Assembly: GCF_022201045.2 (NCBI RefSeq)
Contig: NC_068558.1
Span: 41,497,501 to 41,561,500 of the forward strand
Source of the DNA: Citrus sinensis
Taxonomy: Eukaryota > Streptophyta > Magnoliopsida > Sapindales > Rutaceae
DNA length: 64,000 nt
Direction of reading: 5' to 3'
How positions within the stretch are numbered: position 1 is the first letter of the stretch; every line of letters begins with the position of its first letter. Below the pieces are notes generated by a model. That model saw only the letters and a list, made by a program, of their open reading frames with translations, had not been told where the DNA came from and did not search any database. The translations under genes were made by a program, and so were the position numbers. Of this stretch, positions 35,461-47,044 are shown piece by piece.

Positions 35461-36626
35461 GTTGCGGCATGCTACAAAAGCTTGAGAGGTCTAGAGTTTG
35501 TCAATGGCCGTTACAAAAAAAAAAAAAAGGGCGGGAAACAAAACACAGGGTTAGTTTATCCAAACGATTCCGAAATTAATTTTGCTAATTAAGAAAGCTC
35601 TCTTTTTTGTTGCTAAAATGCAATTTCAAAATGATTAAAAGGGATTTGCGAAATATAAAAATATATGTGTGTATGATTTTTCATCTTGGAAATTGACTTT
35701 GAGAATCTGATTAATATGCAACATATATTTAAACATGAGGCATCATATCATCTTTGTGACAAACGAGTGCTGACCTTGATGCTCCACTTGCTTGCTTTTT
35801 AATACTTTATTGGTTGGCTCTTTTTATTATTAAAAGAAAAAAAAAAAAAAAAAAAAAACAACCAACGTGATTTCCTTTGCTGAGTTGTTTGTCAAATTGT
35901 GATGGTGGGTGGGTGATTCTTCAACACCCTATTTCAATTCTTCAAATTTTTATTGATGGTGCACCAGATGGCCTAGAATTGAAATGGAGTAAAATTAAAA
36001 TACACGGAATCAGAATAGAGAATATGAATTAGAATATATTGTTTACTTTAACTATAAAATTAGAATCAGAATAAACTAATTATATTATCATTAATGTGTT
36101 TAATTTATATTAAAATTATTTCAAATTATTAAATTGACCTTAATTAATTATAGTCATTTTTTGTTATATTATTATTATTATTTTAGTGAGGGTAATATAG
36201 TCACTTAAAAAAATAAGATTCTCATTCTCATCTCCCCATAAAAAATGAGAACTCTAATAATCATTCATAATTTTAAATAAATCTTGTCAATTTAATTCTC
36301 ATTCTACCTCTCATTTAAACAAATAAACATATTATTCATTCGTATTCTTTTTTTCTCATCTCCTTGATTCCCATATTCATTTCTGAAAAGTATACACAGC
36401 ATCAAAAGATACGCAACGGCTGGAATAAATAAATAAAAAGTTCTGCTCCGAAAATATATATAAAATAGCATAATCAATAGTTCAACCACTGCGTACATAT
36501 ACACCGACCACCCTACCCACAAATGAATGATTCGAGCCTTCCCGGGCACTCAAACCGTTTGTCCCACTTCGACTTGGTGGCATTAGCATATAATTATCTA
36601 TAATAAGTAATTACCTAGTCTCGCTT

Positions 36627-36652
36627 TATTATTATTATTATTATTATTATTA
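36627..36652. repeat. (ATT)n microsatellite
   Basis: About eight or nine TTA/ATT units in a row. Confidence 0.85.
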
Positions 36653-36833
36653 TGATAACTTTATTTACAATACAAAATAGCTGTATAAAAGTAAGTTTAA
36701 TAATATTATAATTTTTAAAATAATTACTGTTAATTATGATGTAAAAGATAAATTAAATATTTTTTAAAATTTAAAATTTATTATATGTGTTTCGAAATTT
36801 ATTGTTAAACTGTTAGAAGAATATAAATAAGTA

Positions 36834-36861
36834 ATATATATATATATATATATATATATAA
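36834..36861. repeat. (AT)n microsatellite
   Basis: About 13 AT units in a row. Confidence 0.85.
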
Positions 36862-37089
36862 TTGAATAAAATTTATACACACACATATAAACAGGTGTAT
36901 ATAATATTTTGATTATATAAATAAACAAGTAATATTTGTGCCTTATTAGTTTTATTAATTTAATTTTGTTACCTTAAAATAAATAATAATAAAATCTTTT
37001 AAGGCAGCGCTTGCCAAGCCTATAGTTAGTTACTAAAATCTTGATCTCTCTCCCGCTTCTGGTTTCTTAGACTGCAAGATTACAAGGAA

Positions 37090-40000
37090 ATGGGAGATTC
37101 AGAACAACAACCGGATGGTGAAAGAAACCACAGAGTGGCAAAGCTGCCAGTCCCTGGCAAGAGAAACATACTCATCACAAGCGCTCTGCCTTATGTGAAC
37201 AACGTCCCTCATCTTGGGAACATAATAGGCTGTAAATTAAAATAAGCATCATAGTTTCTTTCTTTTTCTTCTTCATTTGCAGTTCATGTAACCTGGGGGT
37301 TTTGTTTTTAACTCGGCTTTGTTTCAGGTGTTTTGAGCGCTGATGTTTTTGCCCGCTACTGCCGACTGCGTGGCTACAATGCTCTGTACATATGTGGTAC
37401 CGATGAGTATGGTACTGCTACCGAGACTAAGGCTATGGAGGAGAATTGTACTACGCAGCAAATCTGTGACAAGTAATAATTTCTTGTTACATTCATGCAG
37501 TCTTTTATTTTTTCCTTTCTTTCTTTTTTTTTCCTTTTTGGCCATTTGCAGCAAGCAGTTGTGATCATACCTTCCTTATTTTTATTTTCAAAAATTGCAT
37601 TTGTTAACCTTTACTTCAATCGAGGGCAGCAAATCTGTGATAACTGAAGGTGGCTGGAATTTTTTACCTTCACACATATTTGTAGCTTGTGGAGAACTTC
37701 TCACAATCGTTGGCCTCGATTTCGGAGGGGTGAGTACCTGAAATAGGCACTCCGACACTTAAATTAGTGTTTGATTAAGATTAAAGAAAGAAGAAAAATG
37801 GAGAAAATGAGTTTCTCTCTCTAGGTATGAACAAAATGATTTTTTGGAGGCCAAAGACCAATCAGGGTAACAGATGTTGTATTAATTCGGTATGACCAAT
37901 CAGGGTTATTTCGATGCTGGAGCATAGAATCAAGACTGCACCTTAATCCAATTCAGTGCAAATCATATTATCTATTGTCATCTAATGGAAACCCATAATT
38001 AGAAAACTAGTAATAACCATGTAGGTGTCTTCAAAGTTGAGGCAGCAGTCCCTTTCATATCGTTGAAATTCAGAGAGTCTTATTGCATACGATATCTGAT
38101 GGAATGAATGTGAGTGCTGAAAGTTGCTCTAAGATGTAACATTGTTGAAATTCTAATAATTGCATAGCTGAGCGTTGTGATATTTGTCTTGCTTGAAGAT
38201 GTTGTTCTGTTTGTTACTCATATCTTTGATTTCAAGTGACGACCATGTTAATCCTGTATATCCCTGGATGAAGCATATTTCTTTTGTTGCATCTGAAAGC
38301 ATACATGAATTTCTTCCATCTCTTACTTGTTCTTCCGGCAATTGCAGATACTATGCAATACATAAGGCAGTTTACAATTGGTTCAACATAAGTTTTGATG
38401 AATTTGGACGCACATCAACTCCTCAGCAAACTGAAATTTGTCAGGCAATTTTCAAGAAGTTGTTGGAGAACAACTGGCTTTCAGAATATACAACACGACA
38501 GGTAGTTTTGCCACACTAGGATGTTATTTTGATTTTGTGCAATTACAGAGGTTTTTTTCCTGCACTTAACTGAATAATTTTATCGTATATTTTCTGGAGA
38601 ATAATTTGCTGCATAACTGAGTCTTTGGTGAATTTGATTTCCAAAAACGGTGCAGCTTTATTGTGATACATGCAAACGTTTCTTAGCTGACCGACTAGTG
38701 GAAGGCAGCTGCCCAACGCTAGGTTGTAATTATGATTCTGCTCGAGGGGATCAATGTGAAAGGTGCGGAAAGCTGTTGAATCCAACAGAACTTAAAGATC
38801 CCAGATGCAAGGTACACATACCATTCGCATAAATATGTTTTTTAGCTACTCTCTTCTTGTGACTTCCACAGTACCTTGGCTGAATCAACTTTGTTTAATA
38901 TTCTGCCTGTTAATTAGAATTTAAAGATATAGGTGTTTTCAGACATATGTTTGGTTTTATATTGAATATTGTACTCTGAACAGGTTTGTCAAGCAACACC
39001 AAAAATCCGTGATACAGACCACTTGTTCCTGGAGCTCCCATTGATTAAAGATAAATTAGAAGAGTACATCAATAAGATGTCAGTTTCAGGATCTTGGAGC
39101 CAGAATGCTATTCAAGGCACATATGCATGGCTTAAGGACGGGTTGAAACCTCGGTGCATTACCAGGGATCTTAAATGGGGTGTTCCTGTTCCGCACAAAA
39201 AATTTAAGGATAAGGTTGAAATGAAATTTTGCATTCATTTTTTAAATTGATCCCTTCTCTGTCAAGCACAACATTCTTGTTTTTAGTTTTGTTCAAAATT
39301 GCCAGCTCTTATGCAGTATCACATTTAATTATATCATGTCAAGTTGATTATACATGATGTTCAGGTCTTCTATGTGTGGTTCGATGCGCCTATTGGTTAT
39401 ATATCTATTACCTCATGCTATACTCCTGATTGGGAGGAATGGTGGAAGAACCCTGAAAATGTGGAGCTGTATCAGTTTATGGGAAAGGATAATGTGCCTT
39501 TCCACACTGTAAGAACTTCCTCTTCACTTCTGTCTCTTCTATTCTTTTTATTTCTGCTATCGAGTTGTAAAAAGGAATGTACAGAAATTCCTACTTAGGG
39601 GAATACTATACCCATGGATTGAAAATGCTAGCAGTTCTGACTCTTGGAACCAGTTTAACTGACAATGGACATGATTAATATGTGCACTCCCATTAACATT
39701 CAGTATGCGTACCCCATATCTTCATGATCTCAACATTATCAATGCATATAGATTAATAAATTTTGTGCTCATTAATGGAGTTTGATTTATTTGTGACCCT
39801 TCTTTTGGATGATTCTTTTCTTCCAGGTGATGTTTCCATCTACACTTCTTGGGACTGAAGAAAACTGGACACTAATGAAAACTATCAGTGTTACAGAATA
39901 TTTAAACTATGAAGCAGGTATTACTGTCAATGCAAAGTGGTTATCTTGGCATGAAATCGCCAAATAAGATTTCCTTACGGTGGTTGTGCACTGAAAAAGT

Positions 40001-41473
40001 CCTTTTGTTTCTGAAGCTGTGATGCTATGATTCTTCAATATAATAAATGTTTGTATAGTTTATATAATGTTTAATACTGCAGGGAAATTTTCAAAGAGCA
40101 AGGGTGTAGGAGTTTTTGGAAATGATGTGAAAGATACGAATATTCCTGCTGAAGTATGGCGATATTATCTGATAACTAACAGGCCAGAGGTGAGTTCAAT
40201 AGCCACAGAAACATAGCTATCAGCTTTAGCAAGATCTGCTTGCTGATTCAGAAGGTTCTGTTCTGGTCAGGTTTCAGACACACTGTTTACATGGGAGGAC
40301 TTCCAAGCAAAATTGAATACTGAGTTGCTGAATAATTTGGGCAATTTTGTTAATAGAGTACTGAGCTTCATTGCTAAACCTCCAGGTTTGTTTGCATCAT
40401 CTTATGTACGCCGCTAGAAAACCGTATATCATTCAGCTTACAATTTTTTTCCATGCATAATTTGGTCTCCTACAATATTGATAATTTCTTCTGCAGGGCG
40501 AGGATATGGATCTATCATTCCCGATTCCCCGAAGGCAGATTTACATCCATCGACCAAGATGTTGGCAGAAAAAATTAGTAACCATATAGATCAGTACATT
40601 GAAGCCATGGAAAAGGTAATTGCTTAACTATGATGTGACAAAATTTAGTTTGTTGTATTTCAGGTCTTATTTTTGGAGTCCTGTGACAATTCTCTGCACT
40701 GCGTTGAATAGGTTAAGCTGAAGCAAGGATTGCGAATTGGAATGAGCATCTCTAGCGAGGGGAATGCATATCTACAAGTGAGTCTGTTAAAACAAGTTTT
40801 TTGTTCTTTTTAGCTTTATCTGCGTTGACTAGTTTAACTTTATGACATGGTCTGTAGGAGAGCCAGTTCTGGAAGCTTTACAATGAAGATCAAGGTTCCT
40901 GCTCTATCGTCATTAGAACTTCAGTGGGGTTAGTTTATCTTCTAGCATGTTTGCTGGAACCTTTCATGCCATCATTTTCTCTTGAGGTATGCATCAGGTT
41001 AAGAGATTCCTGAATAAAAATTTCCCAAAAGTTGTTTAGTGAGTCTAATGATAATGCAATTAATTTTCACATTCAAGGTCCTGAAGCAGCTCAATGTGCC
41101 CACTGAAACCAAATTTTCACTTTCCGACGAAAATGGAGATCTTGAAAGGGCAAGAAAACCTTGGGAGATTCTTCCTGCCGGTCACAGGATTGGGATGTCC
41201 TCTCCATTATTTAAGGAATTGGTATAAATTCTCTTTATCTCAACTTTTATATCTTTGGCGATTCTCTATTGGACTATTACTAGTAGAGCTTAATCTCGCC
41301 TTCCTTATCACTGAATGTGGCAATTCGTTTACTTACAGAAAGATGAGGACGTGAGGTTCTTCAGGGAGAAATTTGCTGGAAGTCAAGCTGATAGAGCTGT
41401 ACAGGCAGAAGCTGAAGCCAAAAGGCTAGCAGAACATTTGAAGAAAACCAAGATTTCTGTGCCATTAAACTGA
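37090..41473 (+). CDS. Methionyl-tRNA synthetase, cytosolic type, without C-terminal tRNA-binding domain
   Basis: This enzyme charges tRNA-Met with methionine. Fourteen exons join in phase: 37090-37231, 37328-37472, 38348-38501, 38656-38811, 38984-39214, 39365-39508, 39827-39917, 40083-40189, 40271-40385, 40497-40615, 40712-40777, 40858-40986, 41078-41221 and 41339-41473, giving 625 residues. The class I HIGH motif appears as PHLGN and the KMSKS loop as KFSKS. The zinc-binding knuckles (CDTC, CPTLGC, CERC, CKVC) lie between them, and [10 protein letters not shown] and [12 protein letters not shown] are conserved active-site blocks. The anticodon-binding helical domain is complete. The protein then stops at [10 protein letters not shown], where plant cytosolic MetRS normally continues through a Lys-rich linker into an EMAPII/Arc1p-like tRNA-binding domain of about 170 residues. 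All exons are open with good splice sites, so the gene does not look dead. Confidence 0.93.
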
Positions 41474-42470
41474 TCAATTCTACTGATTTAGCTACTAGAA
41501 AAGAAAAAGAACTCATTGTAAAACCAAGATTAATAAAAGATATAATAAGAAAAATACTAATGAGCCCTTTACATGGACGGCTAGTGATCAATCTATAAAG
41601 CGTTTTAAAAAAGAACGTATTTGCAAGCGAATCAAAGACATAAAAAAGGCCACTCCTAAAATGAAAAGATTAAATAGTTTCACGGGATGAGTGTTTTGTG
41701 CAGCAAATTCGTGTGGCACTTAGATAATTTTGTCAAAAATTTCTAAGTAAGTCTTGAGCTTCTCGACTAGTTAAGTTTAGAGGTTTTCGAAGAATTAATA
41801 GAGAAGAGAGCAATAGAGCTGAATGAGAGAAATTGTATTACTCAAAGAGTGTTTACAAGAAAGCTTATAAAAATGTTTGAGTTACTTGCTCTAAGTTTGT
41901 TATTCAAATGCTAAATGTCATGACATATTTATAGGGGAGGCTTACCAAATTCTAGAGATTCTAGAGAATTCTTATCACATGCCTAGAATTCTATATATTT
42001 ACATGAGCTAGAAATGTGTGGAGTATTTTAAATTATTTACAAGCTCAAATGTGCTAGAGTTGTCTCAACCTTTTCAGAATCGGGTCAAGCTAGCACCCTT
42101 GGTCTTGTTTTGGGCTCTCTAGTCCGAAATGATGGACAATTGAGCTAGCAACGGTCCGCAACAATACTGTACAAATAATTCACTTTCCTTTTATGGATCC
42201 CCTACCTTACAACTAATGTAAAATGTACTCATCATATAAATAGTGACTAAGTCCCATACATAAACTGTTTATTTGAGAGGATGTACGATTACATTAGTTG
42301 TAAGATAATGTTTGCCCCCTTTTATTTATTTATTAAGTTGTTGGAATCTCTTGGGTCCAAATCATTCGCCAGGTCAGCAGTGAGTTCGTAAGTTAACGGG
42401 AAGCACGAACACGAGCTGAACTCAATTCAATCGAACCAGAGGCAAGAGCTTCATTCAGTGCAAAAGAATA
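41474..42470. other. Spacer containing an LTR remnant
   Basis: Between MetRS and PIG-S. I find no remnant of the missing MetRS C-terminal domain here. Most of the spacer is the LTR-like sequence listed separately. The PIG-S leader occupies the last 100 or so bp. Confidence 0.5.
41693..42166 (-). mobile_element. Probable LTR retrotransposon remnant or solo LTR, minus orientation
   Basis: Read on the minus strand it begins TGTTGCGGACCGTTGC. It carries a TATA-like CTATAAATATG about 230 bp in, then AAGCTTTCTTGTAAAC and a CT-rich TTTCTCTCATTCAGCTC, the usual order of promoter, R and U5 in a plant Copia LTR. The far end is unclear (CA-rich ACACGAATTTGCTGCACA region) and I found no 5-bp target duplication. 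No internal coding region is present. Confidence 0.5.
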
Positions 42471-45400
42471 ATGAGCGAAATCTCACCCGAGGTACCCGAT
42501 AATAGGCAAGCCGCACCTTCACACGTGGACCCGGACAGCACCCGCATCACCAAACCTGGAGTGAAGCGGCTCGTCCTGACTCTCTCCGTACTCTTCTCCT
42601 TAGTCCTAGGTAATCATCACACCCAAATATGTGCATCCACTCGTGACTGAATTTTCATTTTCATTAACTTTTAATTTTAATTACAGGCTTTCCGTTCTTA
42701 TGGAAGTCGGTCGAAATCTACCGCTCTTCGCTTCCGTTCGGCGAAATATCGGAAATGGAATCGAATCCATCGCTATCATTCCCCTGCCGTTTTCAAGCCG
42801 TATTTATTAACTTCAATTCGAATCCCAGCCCTAACCATCTCCAACTGTCAATCCTCGACAAAATTAGGAAACTGACCTCGAATACCTCCCAATGTGGCGC
42901 CTGTGCTAACGATCTCGCACTCTCCGTCACCGTTGACTCCGTTTCTAGTTGCGCGCAAACGCATCCAACTGATAAGAGTAACTACTACCGCTGTGGCGCA
43001 ATCAGCGCCGTTGATTTTGATATTGGTAACGATGATGACGATGGTGTTGATGAGTTGTTGGGGTCTGCTCTGGGAGTGAAGAATGTCTACAGCGTTGTGG
43101 TGGTGAATGGAGGTGGAGAGGGGATTAGGGCGGTGGTGGGGAAGTACAGGCACGCGTGGATTGTGGGGAGTGTTGAAGAGGAGGAGGAGAGTGTATTGGT
43201 TTCGAGAGTTGCGGAGATATTTGTCAAAATGTTTGTGAATGGAGGGACAGAAAATGGGTTGATTCATGGGGAGTTTATGCCTGTGGGTGCTGATGGTAGG
43301 ATTGTGCTCTCCTTTAATTTGCTTAATGCCGAACCCAACGATTGGGTTTACGATTGGTAAGATGTTTGTTGTTGCTGCTGTATTCTTCTTTGATTTCCCT
43401 ATATATATAAATTGTCTTAGTTTGAATGCAACAAGTTATTATCTGAACAAGTAGATAAGAAAAGTCTGTGATAGAGGCAATTACAGTTTTGATTTGCATT
43501 TTTAGATCTATTTTTCTGCTATTTTCTTATATCTAGAATCTACTCTACTGATATATGGCTGCATTTGACGGAAGTAAGAAGGTGAATTGCTCAATTCAAT
43601 AACTAATGCTCATTCGCTTTGCTGATTAATGTATTTGGAGGTCATTTTAAATTCTTTGGTCCTTTTCTTATGAGGTTAAAAGAGTATACAAAAATAAATA
43701 TTGATGGACAAATAAAACGAAAAATAGCAGATTACACATATCTGCGACAACCATTCTAGAAATCTATTCATCTTCCATTTCCATATATATGCAGGGATTT
43801 CCAAAGAATAGATGAAACTCTACTGGCCCCTATAATTAAGGTTTTGGGACCTATTGCAAATATCAGTGTTGAAAGTCAGGTAATTGTTCTTTCTTCCTTC
43901 CATAAACACTTACTGTGATTTTATTAATCTTTGGTGTTGCATTCATTTTGAGTGTGGTTCTATCTGACACTGGTCTATTTTTGTTGTTTGTTCTCACTTT
44001 TAGGTTTTATACCATACGCCAAAATCCTCATTCTCATACTGGGATGAAAAGTGGAAAAGCTACATCTTTAGTACCAAGGATCTTCCCTTCTTTGTAAGTT
44101 TCTTTGAGTTCTTAACTTTTTTTGGTTTTTGACAGATTATTGGAAGTTTTGGAAGAATATTACTGTAAAATCTCCATTAATCCCACGGTGCCATATTTGA
44201 AGTGTTAGACATTTACAGTATGGTTCACTCATACAAGAATAGTCATTCATGTTATCTTTTCTTATCATGGTTTATTCTGCATCTCGTATGAGTGATTGGT
44301 TTTTATTCTTTTCACTCATAATGGTGTTGATTAATTGAATAGGTGAATTCAAACGAGTGGCACTTGGATACTTCTATTGCAGCAGGCGGACGGTCAAAGA
44401 TATTGCAATTTGTGGTGTATATCCTTTTACTTCCTTCTCCATTTATCCACTTCCTGATACTTGTGTGCAGATCAAGTTGTTATATTATGGTAGATTCATT
44501 TAAGACAAATTGTATATCAGCATGTGACATGTTATTAGTTTTTTTAGAATATTTGCTTGTCAGTTGAACATATCTTATTTTCCTGAAGAATAGCTACACT
44601 TATCTTATTGGCCAAGTATTCATTTAGTTTTCAGCTTTATTTTGCTCTCTCCTTTGTTTTTGCATTTGAAGAGACAGTACATATTTATCAGTTTAGTTAT
44701 GGTTGGAGGTTTTAAGTATATGTGATTAACTTTCTGTAGGGCTATTTAATCTCTGAGGAAAAATAATTTTTTCATTATTATTATTTTTCTTTAAAAGTTG
44801 GAGAATCCTGTATTTATGAATTTCTTTTGTGGTGTTTTCTGTTGTCATCCTTAGGTTGTTTCCTTGATTTGTTAGTTTAAGCCATGCTAATAGTGTAATT
44901 TATTCAGAAGAAGTATTTTGTTCCAATCAAATCCCACTTTGTTGATTTTCTTTCTTTATGCATTCAGATATGTACCATCTGCAAAGGAGTGCCCTCTTTC
45001 CCTTCTGCTTCCAACTGGAGAGATTTCTAAGACAAATGGTTTTATATCTCCTGTTAGTGAACTTACCTTCATTATCTTCACTTTCATTATTTGGAGTTTC
45101 ATTTTCCCTTGAAATTTCCTAATAATATGCACAAATGATGCTTCTGGTAACTTGTAGATGTGGGGAGGTGTTGTTGTTTGGAACCCTCCTGGCTGTTTGA
45201 ATTCTGAAACTAATCATCCTTCCAGGCATACTATGTCTCGTGAGGTCAGATTAGTTTTTCTGGGACTTCTTGAGCTTTGGATTTTCAATTTATCAATAAA
45301 ATCTTAATTATTTCCTTATTATGGGGCACATTCTGAAACAGGATCTTCAGGCGGTTTTTGAAGTTTTCATGGGACAGTTCCGGCAGCTATTCGGCCTTAA

Positions 45401-47044
45401 ATCCAATAACCTTTACATTGGTGCCTCTGGCACATACCACCTTTTGCCTAGTGGAAAAGGCTTCACAGAATGGTAACAGTGATGTTTTCTTTCTTGACTA
45501 GTCAAAAACTCAATGGGACATCTGTCTGTTAACAAATGCTTTCTTGACTAAACATATTACATCATATTGCCAGTATGGTATTTACTGCAGTAGATGCACG
45601 TGCTTAGGTTATTTCGGGGAACTTTTAGTTTTCTGAAGATGTTTATATTGATTTTGGTTTGTTCAGTTTTGAAGGTCAATTTGTAACTGTATTATTGAAT
45701 TCTTTCTTTGATGGTAATTTTTGGTCATTTTCTTAGGGAGCTGGATGTTTTGTCTCGGCAGTTCGCATGCTTTAATCTTCATTCATGTTCCACAACACTT
45801 GGTTCCCTTTCCAGATTGGTATGTTTAGTACTAATAAACTGACATTCTCCACTTTCAGCCAGAGCATTTGGTACAATTATGATGAAACTTTTCTGTTCAG
45901 GTGCAGTCGCTGCCAAGGATGATTATCATGGATGAGATAGGAAAACTGGTTAGTTGCCAAGTTGATTGACTGTTGATCGAACAACTATATCAATGATTTC
46001 ATATCCGATCCATGTGCTTGAAGGGTTAGGAATGTTTTACTTTTGTAATTGATGAAAATAAATGACCATGTGTTGGGAGAAAATATTAGTGGGAAGAAAA
46101 GAGAGAATTAACCGGCTATGGACATGGATGAGGAATGCAACATTAGCTATCTACATTTATTTGATGCATAAGAGATGATCATTTGTTGTCCCAGTCTTTG
46201 CTGAATTAGATCATAGGCTTTGTTAGTTATATTTTTTGGTCATTTCTCTATTACACAAGGTTTAATTGCATGAGATTTTTGAATTTTCTGTTTCTTTTGT
46301 TCTCGATGAGCAGGTTCAGTTTTCTCTTGAGGCAGCAAAATTGTCCCAGAGTAATGCCTCTTTAGGGGATAATGAATCTTCTGCAGGTATGTTTCTCTAC
46401 ACAGTACTTTTAGGTTCTCATTGCTTTTGGCTTCGATTGTGGATTTTGTCTTCATTTTGTATCAGCAAGGATAGCCTAACTAATCATTTACCATCCCTTT
46501 TTGTCAGTGTCTTCAGGACAAGCAAGATCCCTAGCAGAGGATGCCTTTTTTCACCCGTCTATCATGTCCATCAGTTACTACTCATTTGAGCACTGTTTTG
46601 CCATCTATTCGGTTTGTTACTCAACTCTTCATTCATATCCAGGCACTTAATGAAAAAATTACTTGTATAAGCAAGTTTAACCTAATTAGTGCATGATGGA
46701 ACATTTTATGTTAAAGCAAGGTCAATCTGATTAGCTCTTTTATTAAATCCTATTTAATTTCCTTCAAACATATGTACAGCATTAGATTAGCTAAACAAAA
46801 GAGTTATTATGTAGAATATTATATGAATCAAGTTTATCAGGATTGACCTGACTGTTTGCTTGAGATATCACTTTTCTTGTTGTCTACTCTCTTATTGGAT
46901 GCCCTTTTGCGTCTCTTTGGGCAGCCATTCTTTTTGCCTGTTTCGATGCATGTCCTCCTTGCCGCTTTAAGAGAATGGAAGAGATACAAGCAAGAAAAAG
47001 CAAAATACACAGCGTGGAAAGCCAAAGTGAAGGTAGAGTCTTGA
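42471..47044 (+). CDS. PIGS: GPI transamidase subunit PIG-S
   Basis: PIG-S is a lumenal-facing subunit of the ER complex that attaches GPI anchors to proteins. Thirteen exons join in phase: 42471-42609, 42687-43356, 43795-43879, 44004-44093, 44343-44416, 44968-45052, 45158-45244, 45342-45472, 45737-45818, 45901-45948, 46314-46386, 46508-46611 and 46925-47044, giving 595 residues. An N-terminal membrane anchor (RLVLTLSVLFSLVLGFPFLW, about 33-52) and a C-terminal hydrophobic segment (about 560-578, PFFLPVSMHVLLAAL) bracket a large lumenal domain. Conserved blocks include YHTPKSSFSYWDEKW, EWHLDTSIA and MWGGVVVWNPP. The tail ends in a basic cytosolic stretch (REWKRYKQEKAKYTAWKAK). Length and two-anchor topology match the family. 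I recall the Arabidopsis gene as At3g07180. Confidence 0.93.

Larger units (their letters stand above)
35461..37089. other. Intergenic DNA with simple repeats
   Basis: AT-rich spacer containing a poly-A run (about 35827-35858), an (ATT)n run and an (AT)n run listed separately. A 36.0-36.4 kb stretch rich in GAATTAGAAT/ATTCTCATT blocks looks like a degraded MITE, but no paired ends were found. The MetRS leader occupies the last 60 bp. Confidence 0.45.

Noticed and set aside
36000-36420. GAATTAGAAT/ATTCTCATT-rich stretch resembling a MITE
   Set aside because: No paired terminal repeats or target duplication could be found.
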